Below are positions 13,201 through 25,200 of a DNA stretch of 64,000 nucleotides, in pieces. Location: positions 90,001 to 154,000 of the forward strand of contig CAUYUJ010019608.1 of assembly GCA_963575745.1 (NCBI GenBank). Direction: 5' to 3'. Each line of letters opens with the position of its first letter. Within the stretch, counting starts at the first letter, position 1. The notes below the pieces were generated by a model. The model saw only the letters and a program-made list of their open reading frames with translations. It ran no database searches and was not told the DNA's origin. The translations under genes and the position numbers were made by a program. The DNA comes from Prorocentrum cordatum (lineage: Eukaryota > Sar > Dinophyceae > Prorocentrales > Prorocentraceae).

Positions 13201-16200
13201 GCTGGATGGTGCTCGACGTGCACGCATGTGTCCCGCGATAGTAATGTAAACATCGGCAGAAGACTTTCCTAGGTCAAAGCCCGTGCACCGAATGGAATTA
13301 TTTGAACAAGGTAATGGGGGTCGACACCAAGATGACCTGGGATAGAATGATCCCACGCGGAGAGTGACAGGTGAGGCAGAGACACCTGCAAATCGTAATG
13401 CGAAGTGGCGAACGGATGACCCTGACCTCGAGGGGGGATGAGCCCAACTACCTTTCTAGTAGGAAGATGAAGGTATGTGGCGCGGCCCGAGTGGTGCACT
13501 CTGCGAGTCACTGCACCGACCTTGCAGACGTGCTGCAGCGGATACTGGCGTGGATGTCTGCCAATGCAACACCCCGAAGCGGCGAGCGAAGAAAGAAGTG
13601 AAGTTCACGTGGATTTTGTGTAATCTTCATTCCTGGCCAAAGAAACGTCAGCACGAAATGCACTTAGAGATCCGTAGCGAAATTATCCAAGACAATTCGT
13701 GCCCATCCCAGTGTTTTCCGAGCGAAATCCGCTCTGCGATGTTGGCTCCGCCATGATACGAATATCGATGGTGCGCAAACTTTAGGTCGGGCACCTCCTA
13801 CTTACAGACGGATTTTGGACGAAAAATTAAAAATCAAACAAATGCTCAAAAACATCCCAATGCTTTAATCTCAAGAAAAATCGCCCCTAACCATGTTGAA
13901 CTATTCTTTTGAATATTCCTCCTGTAGAGGGACCTGCCCGACTTGCCGCAAGCTGCGGAGCGCCGACGGGCGGGCGCCTGCCAAACCCACAGGAGAGACC
14001 CAGCCCCGTGCACACACGGAGGCGACGCGGCAGCGACGGGCAGGCACGGGGCGAACAGAAACCCGGCAGACCCAGCCGGCCCCCCGGGCGGGGACGGCTC
14101 GGCATGGAGGAGGGCGCCGGCCGAGACCCCAGCCCAGACCTCGGCAGGCCGTGGAAGCGACAGGGCCGTTTTGTTTGCACCGGTTCCGTTTTGCCGTCTG
14201 TTTGCCGATTCCGACGCCGTCTTTTTGCCGGTTCCGTGGCCGTGTTTTTGCCGGCTCCGCCGCCGCTTTTGCACGGGTTCCGTCGCCGTTATTTTACTGG
14301 TTCCGGTCCTGGTGCCAACCCTGGGGCCTCTTTTTGCCGTTTCTGGTCGCATGTTTTTGCCATTCAAGAAGAGACACTTTTTCGGATGCGGTAAAAAACA
14401 GCCCTGCCGTTTCGGGGGCCCATTAAGCCCCAGACATGATCGCGTCGTGAAAAAATCAGGACGGGAGGTTTTGGGGCTATTTTCGGCCCCGGGGGGGCCC
14501 TCGACGGGCCTCGGGGCCGTCAAAAAATGATTCAGGACGAACAAAAACGTCTTGGGGAAAGGGTCGGGACTTCCAGGGACGCCGTCCTGAAAAAACTCAG
14601 GACGTCGCATGTCTGGGACTAAACCTGCCCCAAGAGGCCCCCGAAAAAGCTCCCCAAAGGCGTCCAAACTGTCTCCCAGAGGCCCCCGAGAGCCCTCTCA
14701 CGAGATCCCGAGATCCCAACGAACATCCAGCAGGCTTTCTACCCACAACCCAGGCGCGGTGGCGGGGTGGGCCTAAGGTCATTAGATCCGCCGCCCCCTG
14801 TTGATCCATCACAGGGGTGCCTGGCGTGCTAGATGAGTTCTGTTTTGGTTCTGGTTCTTTTCCAAAAGAACTCCCCCTGGGGTTCCGGCGCGTCCCGCCG
14901 GGGTCCCGGGAGGATTGCCCAGGAGCTCCATCCAGGGAAAAACCCTCTAAGACGGCTCAAGATGGTCTCCAAGATGGCCACGTTGGCCCAAGATGGCCTC
15001 CAAGATGGTCCAAAATGGCTCCGAAGTCCGCCAAAGATGGGCTCCAAGACGGCCCAAGAGGGTTCAGGATACCTCCAAGTTCACCCAAGAAGCCTCCAAG
15101 ACGGCCCAAGACTGCCCAAGAGGTCTCCAAGAGGTCCTCCAGGAGGGCCCGAAGAGGCCAAAATCATTGATTGTCCTTAGGTTTCTGTATAGGATTTTGG
15201 CATTTGCCTCTTCTCGGCATTCCGACGGCTCAAGACGGCCCAAGAGGCCGCCAAGATCGCCCCAAGATCGCCCTCGAGGCCTCCAAGAGGGCCCCATGAC
15301 GGCCCAAGAGGCCTCCAAGACGGCCCCAAGAGGGCCTCCAAAGCAACCCAGAAGGCCTTCAAGACGCCCAATATGGCCTCTAAGACGGCCCTGGAGCACC
15401 CCAAGAGGGCCCCAAGTCGGTCAAGAAAGGCCCCCCAAACGGCTTCCGACGGCGTCAGACGGGCCAAGAGCCCACCAAGATGGCCGAAGTTGGCTCAAAG
15501 CTGCCCCAAGACGGCCCAAGAGGCCTCCAACAGGGCCTCCAGGAAGGCCAGAAAAAAGGCCAACCACACTGATGTTCCCTAGTTTTTTGAAGGATTGTGG
15601 CATTTGCTTCTTTTCGGCCCCCCGACGGCCCGATACAGCCCAAGATCCCCCAAAGAGATCCCAAAGATCGCCCAAGATGCCTCCAATATGGCCCCAGAAC
15701 GGCCCAAGAGGCCCCCAAGACGGCCCCAAGAGGCCCCCAAGACGACCCAAGAGGCCTCCAAGACGGCCCCAAGAGGGCCTCCGAGACGGCCCTGGAGCAT
15801 TCCAAGAGGGCCCCAAGTCGGCTCAGAGAGGCCGCCCAAACGGCTTCCGACGGCGTCGGACGGGCCAAGGGCCCACCAAGACGGCCGAAGATGGCACTAA
15901 GATGGCCCAAGACAGCCCAAGAGGCCTTCAAGATGGCCTCCAGGAAGGGCCGAAAAGGCCAAAATCATTGGTTTCCCATGAGTGTTTGAAAGATTGTGGC
16001 ATTTGCATTTTTTCTGCCTTCCGACGGCCCGAGACGGCCCAACAGCCCCCAAAGATCGCCCAAGAGGCCCAAGACGGCACCAAGAGGCTCCCAAGACGGC
16101 CCAGAGGCCTCCAAGACGCTCAACATGGCATCCAAGACGGCCCAAGAGCCCTCCAAGACGTCCTCCAAGAAGGCCCGAAAGGGTCAAAATGGCCTCCAGG

Positions 16201-19200
16201 CGGCCAAGATGGCCTTCAAGATGCCCACGTGTTCCCCGAAGGCTTTCCAAAAAGATTCGGGGAACACATGGTCCGATAGCTTGGCAAGTCTGGCCTCAAC
16301 GTTCAGCCACAGAGGCGCTTCCAAAAAGGCAGGGGGCGGCGGTGATTCGCCGTAGGCGTCTTCGATATGATGATCCACCACTGTGCCCTGAGGCACAAAT
16401 TGAAGTGACTCAGGTCTCTTCAGCCGTGCGTCCTCAGTCCTGTCCTGATTATTATAAAAGCCCGGGACCAAACATTGCAAAACATACTAGGTGTCCCACG
16501 TGGTTTCCGAGGTTTCTGACATGCTAGGGCGCGCTCCCAAAATATATTTTCTGAACCAAGAAAGCCCCTAAACTGGAAAAGAGAACCCAAATAGGCGCCC
16601 AACACGTCCCACGAGGGCGATGAATCAGTCCAAAATGCTCAAAGTGTCCAACATGGCCTCACGACGGGCCATCAGGCCCACGAGATACCCACAGAGAACT
16701 CTCCGGGGAGGTCCCCAAGAAGACAACATGATGTGCTGTTCGTAATGATTGACAATTTTCAACGCCTTTTACGCATCCCAACGCTCGAACACGGCCCGAG
16801 AGGTCCCGAACCGACAGTTCGAGCCCTTGACCCCAAGATGGTCCCCGTTCGCCAGCAAGCCCCTAAACCGCTGCCAAAGTCTCACGAGGCCCCCCAAAGA
16901 CCCAAATCGGCCCCCAGGGTGCCCCCAAGAGGCACCCGAAAGGCCCGAAGACACGCCAAAAACGCATCCCCAAGGATTATGGGAACACTCCCGAGGAATC
17001 TACAGAAGAATCCAAGAGGCCTCTGACCTGCAACCTAGGCGCGGTGACGGAATGGGCCGCAATCCACGTATACATGAATACAGACATGCATGTTTACGTA
17101 CGCGCATCGATGTACATGTGTGCATTATATATACACATCTATGAAGATGTCTGAAGATATATATATATATATATATAATAAATAAACATATGTACATACA
17201 CAGAACGCAAGATCGCTAAATTCACAGGTCACGTCAAAATCCTATGAACAAAGCTGACTCGCGGCTGCCAGTGCACCGTAACTTTGTTGTACTGACGAAA
17301 CACATCTGCCGCCGTGCCGCCCTTTGAACCAACAGTAGCGGCCCATCAACAGGCGCGAAAAGCATAACGTTATACATAAATATTTGCGAATGTACACGGC
17401 AACACCCTGTCGGGAAATATGATTCCCTATATCCTGGGATGGGGTTATTATTATTACTCAGGCGCCTCCTGCTCCCTCTTCTCCTCATCTTCTCATCCTC
17501 TCCTTTCCTCGTCTCCTTCTACTTAGATTCCCTCATATTCAGATTTGCTCATATCCAAACTTACTCAGACGCAGACTTACTCACACTCATATTCAGTCAT
17601 ACTCATACTCTCTCGGAGTCACTCATGCCAATACTGAGGATGTCTCGAGCGAAGCGCAAGTTTTGGCACCCCCAAGGGGGAGCCGCCAGGAGGTATTGCA
17701 TTCTTCCGTTCGCGCCAAAATGGCGGGGATGTCTCGAGCGGCTTGCCTGTTTCCTGGCCCAGTATCCTCCGCTGTCGGAGCAGATTTGGAAGATATCTCG
17801 AGCGAGGCGTTCATTTTCAGCCAAGCGGGGCCAAACGTTTAGGATGTCTCAATCGGTATGCCTGCTTTGGTGGCCAAGCTCGTGCACACAGATCCTCCCC
17901 AGGATGCCACAGGAGGCTCCAGGAGGCCCCGGGAGGCAACAGGAGGTCCCAGGAGGCATCAGGAGGCCACAGGAAGGCCCAAGAGGCCACAGGATGCCCC
18001 AAGAGGCTTTAAGAGGCCCCAGGAAGCTCCAGAAGGCCTCAGGAGGTTCGGGGAATGCTCGCGGAGACCACAGGAAGCCACAGGACTCCCCAGGAGGCCA
18101 CAGGAAACGCCAGGAGGCCACGGAAAGCACCGGGAAACTCCAAGAGGCCCCAAGAACAGGAGGCCTCAGAAGGCCACAGGAGCGGTTACAATCCCATGCG
18201 TTGTACGTATGTTCCTAGATACCCGGCCTCCCCTGTAGCACGAATCCTTAGTGGTTCACGTAGGTTTCTATCTATCGTCATTCTCTTGAGCATCCACTCC
18301 AAAGTGGCTTACGTCTGTTCCTATAGATTGGGCCTCCCCTGGGGCACGAAAGCATAGTGTTTTACGCGCGTGTGTCTTTATATTGCCCTTCTCCTGCGGT
18401 TCCAATCCGCGGGCACGGATCCTCTCCAAAAAACCCCAGGAGGATCCAGGAGGCTCCTAAAAGCTCCAGGAAGCCACAAGAGGCCCCAGGAGGCTCCAGG
18501 AACCCCCAGGAGGTTTCAGGGGGCCCAGGAGTCCCCAAGCTCATGCGCAGAGGCGCGCTCGTACTAGTGACGCTCATTCACACTCCGACTCATTCGCAAT
18601 TCGATGCACTCCCCTTCCGTCCATCCCAAGCCCGTGATTATTCGAAAACTTTTGCGCCTAGACGCTCGCGGCGGAGAGGTCCATGCGAATAAATGCACAT
18701 ATGGAGAGTTCCGAGCAGTGAGTACTTCTACTCGGTGCGCTGTCCGAAGCCACGCGGCCCTCGGATCCGATCTGAAGCAGGCGGGTGCGGCAGGGTGCTT
18801 GGGCCGAAGAAGCCAATGATGGTTAACAGTTTTCCGCCTCCTCCGCCTCCCTCCCCCTTTCCGTTGTCTCCTTCCCTACTAGTCAGTCCATGTGACCTTG
18901 TCCTTGTCATTATTGTCCTCCCCCTTTCCATCCGCGCCCTCGCCCAAAACTCTTGCATTTTTCCGGACCCTCGCCGTCCCCGCGGTCCAGCGGCCTTTCC
19001 GAAATCTAGGCTCCGCGGCGCCGTTCTCTGATGGCTGCTCTTCCCTCCCCGCGCCCCCCATCACCCCCCACATCGGGGGTTGCTAGAAGTGCCCCCTGGC
19101 CAAAAGTGCCCACAGCTTTTCGCTCAGTTTTTTAAAACCCCTGGGGCCGTCGGGGCCTCGTGAGGGGTGCTCTGGAAGCCGTGGTGGCCTCCTTGGAAAC

Positions 19201-22200
19201 CTGGGGGCACCTTGGGCCAGGGGCACGTCTGGCAACACCCGACCCCGCCGCACACTTTCGAACCCTTTAGCGAAACGCTATGTGGCAATAAACCCCAGCA
19301 AAGCACCCTAATAGCAGCAACCGCCGTGGCACTTGGACGTCGCGGCGATGGCCGGGTCCAGAACCTGGGGCGCCAGCCCGGCGCTCCGAGCCGACCGAGC
19401 GCCGCGGCCGCCGGAACGGGCGCCCTCGCTCCGCACGTGCCCTCCCTCGCTCAAGGGGCCACGATAGGGGGGGGGGCTGGCTCAGGGGGGGAAGCATCGA
19501 CCTGGAATCGGCGATACATCGGCGATAGGCCCCCGATAGCAAATGCCCACGTTCCTCGGCGGGGTGGGGCTCCCAGGTCCCAATCGGCGATGAATGGACG
19601 ATTGGGGATCGATGCGCCCCCACTATGCCTAACTCCCCCACTATCTCGGGGGCGCGCAAACATGGATTAGCGATCCATGGATTTGGCGCGCGGTCGCCAA
19701 ATCCATGGATCGGGGGAGGTGCCCTCCACGAAATGCAGCCGGTGCCGCCTCGCTCGGCGGCGGAAATCCACGATTTCCCATGGAAACGGGACCCGTCGCT
19801 AACCCACGCCCCCTCTAATCCATGTCTGCGATCGCCTGACGATCGTTGCCCCTGATCGCTCCAATTGAGACAACGGTGGTTGGCCTTGGGAGGGGGCCCT
19901 CGTTGCCACGGCTGGACGCGGCTCGACCCCAGAGGGGGGGTCTGGCCCTCCTTCGATCCTCCCTGCTCCTCCTCCTCCTCCTCCTCCTCCTCCTCCTCCT
20001 CCTCGGGTGGGGTCTGGTGGAGCCGCACCTGGCATCGGCAACGCTCGGGGCATTGGCACGAGGGTCGGTTGCCGGCCGATTCAGCTCGCCCGTCTTAGAT
20101 CACCCGCGAGCTCGAAGCAGCGATGCATCGCCAGTGGATCGGCGATGGGCCCCCGATAGCGAACCCGCACGTCCCTGGGGGGGGCTATTTGGCCCTCATC
20201 GGCGATGGCGATGATCGGTCGATGCATCCCCCTCGCACGCCGTGATTTCGCGCCTCTCCCCTCCCATGCATCCCTGCTCTCGGCGGCGCGCGGGGGGAAG
20301 CGAGAAGGAGAAGGCCTTCTCAGACGCCGGCGGGGCTTCTCAGAAGCCCTCGCGCCTTCTGAGAAGCTTGCAGTGTCTTCGGGGAGGCTTAGGAACAGGG
20401 CTCGACCAAAACACTGTTTTTCAGAACCGTTGTGTTGTCATTCGCCCTCGTTTTGTCCAATCCGCCTTTGCTGCAAACCGAAGCTGAAACGAATACGGCC
20501 CACAGAATCGCAAAAACATCGTTTCAGTCCACCCCTGCTTAGAGAAAACTTCCAAGAAGGCCCGAGGCCTTCCGAGCCTTCTGAGAAGACCACCCTTCCG
20601 CTCTGCCTTCGCCCCGCGGGCGCGCCGCCGCATCTGGCATTCGGGCCATGACTCGGGCCTCCAGCGGCCGCTCGGGGCGGACACGCCCCGGAACGCTCTC
20701 GGCGAGGCGCAGCTGCTGGAACGCATCCCGAGACTGGCAATCCTCCCGAAACCCACGAAGACGCCGAAACGCGTCGAACTTCGAACTTCGAAGATCGCCC
20801 GGGTCTCGGCGAGGCGCCACTGCTGTAACGCATCCCGAGGCTGGCAAGCCGCCCGGAAAGCCCACGAAGACGCCAAAACGCGTCGAACTTCGAACTTCGA
20901 AAATCGCCCAGGCGCGCCGCCGATCCTGTGCCTCCATCCCAGTTGAATATCGTTTATCCGATCCCCATCCCCAGCGGCGTGGGCTGGGCCCCACTGGCCG
21001 ATTTAACCCCCTAGATGGGGACATACGTAGGCCGTATCCTTCGGGTTTCGAGGGGTGTATCCCCAACTGGGGGTGTAATTTGGTGGGGGTCCGGAAGGGG
21101 ATGGGGATGGGGATGGGGATCGGATTGACGATACCGAGATCCTGTGCCTCCCCCCCCAGGTGTCGCTATGCCCGCCGCCCCCGATGGCGGGAGCGGGGCG
21201 GCCAGAGCGGGGCTCCGCGCGCGCCCGTCTGAGAACCCAGCCCTTCTACAATCGGACGTGATGGGGGAGGACACGCGAGAGGACACAAAGGCTCTTCCGA
21301 AGGCCACGTCGCCACAGGGCTGAACCTCAACGGTGTTTTTCGTTTTCGTTTCGTTTTCGTTTTCCCTCGTTTTGTCTTCAGTCCGCCTTTACCGTACGAC
21401 GCAGTCGAAACGAAAACGGCCGAAGAAATCGCCAAAACATCGTTTAGGTCCAGCTCGGCTTTCTACAATCGGACGTGATGGGAGAGGACACGCGAGGGGA
21501 CACAAGGCCCTTCCGAGGGCCACGTCGCCATAGGAAACGGCAGGGCCGTGTTGTCACACCTGCCGATAAAAAACATCGCTTGACAATGGAAACGGCCAAA
21601 AACTGCGACCAAAAAAACGGCTCCAGGAGTGGAACTGGAGCTGGAACCAGTAAAACAACGGCGACGGAACCCATGAAAGAACGGCGACGGAACCGGCAAA
21701 CAAACGGCAAAACGGAGCCGGTAACGAAAACGGCCCTGTCGTTTCCAGGACCCACTAAGGGCCGCGAGGCGAAGGACACAAGGGCGCCCTTGCGCTGGCA
21801 AGGTCGACGTACTAATCAGGGCCTACTGTCGTCCATGCGAGGGCCACGCCGCAAAGCTCCCGCTACCTCACACCAGCGCAGAAAGGCGGCAAAGACCCTC
21901 GGACATGGCCTCCGCCGGGGCGCCCAGTGGATCTCTGACCTGGTTGTATGTTGCTCACATCGCACTCAAAGACCACATCCCAAAAATCCGCCCGCCCCCT
22001 TGTGGGGCCACCAGGCTGTAGGGCGAAGATTCGCAGTTTCCTGTACCAGTTGCAGCTTCCAGTTTCCACTGTTACAGTTCTGCTTCTAGCTGCTTACTGC
22101 TCCTTGTTGATTTCTTGCTGCGTACTGTTCCGTGTTGATGAACCGCGCGAGGGGGGAAGGTCCAAAACAGCCATTTTTACCACGGCCAAAACGTATGCTC

Positions 22201-25200
22201 TGAATTGCTGGGGTGGGTAAAAATTATCACCCCTCACGCATATCGGCGGGGTCAGGGTGCAACAACACATGGGATTTGCCACATTTCTGAAATTCGGTGG
22301 CACCCCTCACCCAGATTGGCCGGGTCAATGTTTTTGGGATTTGCCACATTTCTGAAATTTGCTAGCACCCCTCACGCAGATCGGCGGGGTCAGAATAAAA
22401 CACAAATGGTGTGTCACATTTCTGACATTCGGTAACACCTCTCACGCAGATCGGCGGGGTAAGGGTCCAAAAACACATTGGATGTGCCACATTTCTAAAA
22501 ATTCGGTGGCACCCCTCATACAGATCGGCGGGGTCAGGGTGCAACAACACATGGGATTTGCCACATTTCTGAAATTCGGTTGCACCCCTCACGCAGATCG
22601 GCGGGATCAGAGTCCAAAAATACAAATGAGTTGCCACATTCCTGAATTTGGGTGGCACCCCTCACGCAGATCGACAGGGTCAGGGTCCAAAAACAGATGG
22701 GACTTGCAATATTTCTCAAATTCGGCGGCACCCCTTACGTAGATCGGCAGGGTCAGGGTCCAAAAACACAGGGGATGTGCGACATTTCTGAAATTCGGCG
22801 GCACCCCTCACGCAGGTCCGTAGGGTCAGGGTCCAAGAACAGAAGAGATTTACCACATTTCTGAAATTCGGTGGCACCCGTGACGCAGATCGGAGGGGTC
22901 AGGGTCCGAAACCACAGGGGATTCTCAACATTTATGGAATTCGGTGGCACCCCTCCGTCGGATCGACAGGGTCAGGGTCCAAAAACAGATAGGATTTGCC
23001 ACATGTTTTAAAATTATGGGGCACCCCTCAGGCACGTCCGCGCGGTCAGGACACAAGGGACGTTCAACAGTTTCAAATTCGGGGAGAAGATTTGGGCACA
23101 GTATACGAGAGGAAATGGGAAATACAACAGCGAGTACAACAATAGACTCGCAATCTCCATTCTTCTTGCCAATTACCCATCGTCTTCGCATGAAGTTCCG
23201 ACGCTGCTTCACGGTGAAGCCAAAGCCTCATGACTTCGCTCTTCCATGGCACATACTCCGAGAGAAGGGGCCAGCGGCAGGGGGCGAAGCCCTTACGGAT
23301 AATTTCGAGCACCCAGAAAAGTGTCGGAACAGTGTCGAATGAGTGTCGTCTCCCAAGGCCCGACGCGTGAAAACTCTCCAGTTTCGGCACTTCCCCGGTA
23401 CTCGAAATTCTCTCTGGTGATCAAAGCTAAAGTAGGTTGGAACATCATAACCCAAGTGGATCTCTGAGCTGGTTCCCTTTCTCCTGTGACCGTCACAAGG
23501 AAACGATTAGCTCCTCCTCTTTTTGCTCCTCCATGTCCTCAACTATCCTTCTTTCCAGCTTCCGTCCTCCACTCATCCTCCTTCAGTTCGTCGTCCTCCT
23601 CCTCTTCCTCCTCTTCCTCATCCGCGGTCTTGGGGCCGCTCAAGATGGACGACACGCCCGGGACATCGGCTTCATCGAACATGTAGTGTGTGCGGGCTCT
23701 GTGACGTAGCGCGCCCCGGGCCCCGCGCGGGGCCCGGATGTTCTGAAGCATCAGCTTCTCCTCGGTGTTGAACTCCGCGGCCTCTGGGGGCGGACCCAGA
23801 AGAGGCAGGGCCATGGTTCGATGGCTGACCAACAACACACACGCAACCACTGACTACCCATGCCGCATTGCTCTGCGACCCGCTGGACTGTCTCTTCAGT
23901 ATGACTCCGGATACGAGCGAGCGAACGAACGGACGAAGCAGCCATACGCCAAACACGCGTGGGTCAAACTGACGGCGAACATATACCGACAAACAGATTC
24001 GGGGCACGCCAAACGCGTACCGAAGCTGCATCGAGACGCGCCAAAAGCGTGTCCTCACAGACCATACGTGCAAATAAGAGCACTCTTCAGTAGTGAACGC
24101 ACAGCAAAGATCGCTCCGCCTGCTTCTCTCGAATGGCAGTCTCCTCGTCCAGCGACTTCTTGCTCTTAGCAAGGTCCTGCAAGACCAGCGCCAATATCCA
24201 ATCAGGTAGAATGCAAGAGTGAGCGGGGACGATAGGGGAAACCAGCCCAGGAGAGCAAACGTCGACCTGGAATCTGCGATACATCCCCGATAGACCGGCG
24301 ATCGGCCCCCGATAGCGAGACCATATGCTCCTGGCGGGGCGGGCTATCGGGCCCCTTGATCGGTGATGAATGGGCGATTGGGGGTCGATGCATCCCACCC
24401 TGAGCCTATTCTGCCTTAACGCTGATCCTGAAAGCGACGCAGCATGGTGCCGTCGTAGCGCGGAAATCAACAATGAACTCGGCGTATGCGTGAAGCGCAC
24501 GGGGACGCACGATTGGTCTCCAAGAGATCACTGGTCTTCCCACCACGCCGTTGATCCACATGGAGAGATCTGTTCTGCAGGGTACTGCACATGCTGTTGC
24601 GAATGCGGCTCGCAAATACTGCTCTGTCAGAAATTTGAAGCGGCTCGCAAATACTGCTCTGTCAGAAACTTGAAAACAAAGGCGATGTGCCAGCCACGTG
24701 TTGAAACCACAGGAACACTTCATTCGACACCGTACCGTAGGCACTCAGTCAAGCGTGTTCAGGCCCAATCGAAACCTTAATGCTGAAACCTGTATATACT
24801 CCTACGGGCACCACTGTATATACTCCTACGGGCACAAGACCCCCGATTCCCAAGCTGTTCCCGGCGGTCCTGAGAGCTCATGTTGGGTTCCCCCCGTGAT
24901 TTTGTCCAGATGCCTCGGAAACGCGGTTCGGAACAAATTTCCAGCATGTTATAAGATTGCCCCAGGGACATCAACAGGCAGAACTTCTCGAAAAGCAGAT
25001 TGACGCGTATGATGTTGCCCGTTCGGCCTTTTTCTGACATAATGTCGTCCAGAGTGGCCCCAGAGCCTCAGCATCGCCGCAAGTGGGTGCCGACATCCGA
25101 ACCCTACACCCACTGAACATCAATTATCCTGCATCGATGGGAGGCGAGAGCAGGGTTCGGGTTTCGCCACGTGTTTGACGACTTCCGAACCCTATCCCCG

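Noticed and set aside
14993-16279. A 428-codon Arg/Pro/Lys frame
   Set aside because: Follows the 12-nt minisatellite phase; the opposite strand is equally open with Gly/Leu, so it is compositional.
22228-23060. Zinc-finger-like periodic peptides (CGKS, CVRGATEFQKCG) on the minus strand
   Set aside because: The 73-bp period is not a multiple of three, so the peptide changes frame in each unit and cannot form a protein repeat.
23539-23814. A free-standing 92-codon protein starting MALPLLGPPPEAAEFN
   Set aside because: Only the AAEFN...NIR part has family similarity; the rest is intron read-through (acidic microsatellite), explained better by exon 6.
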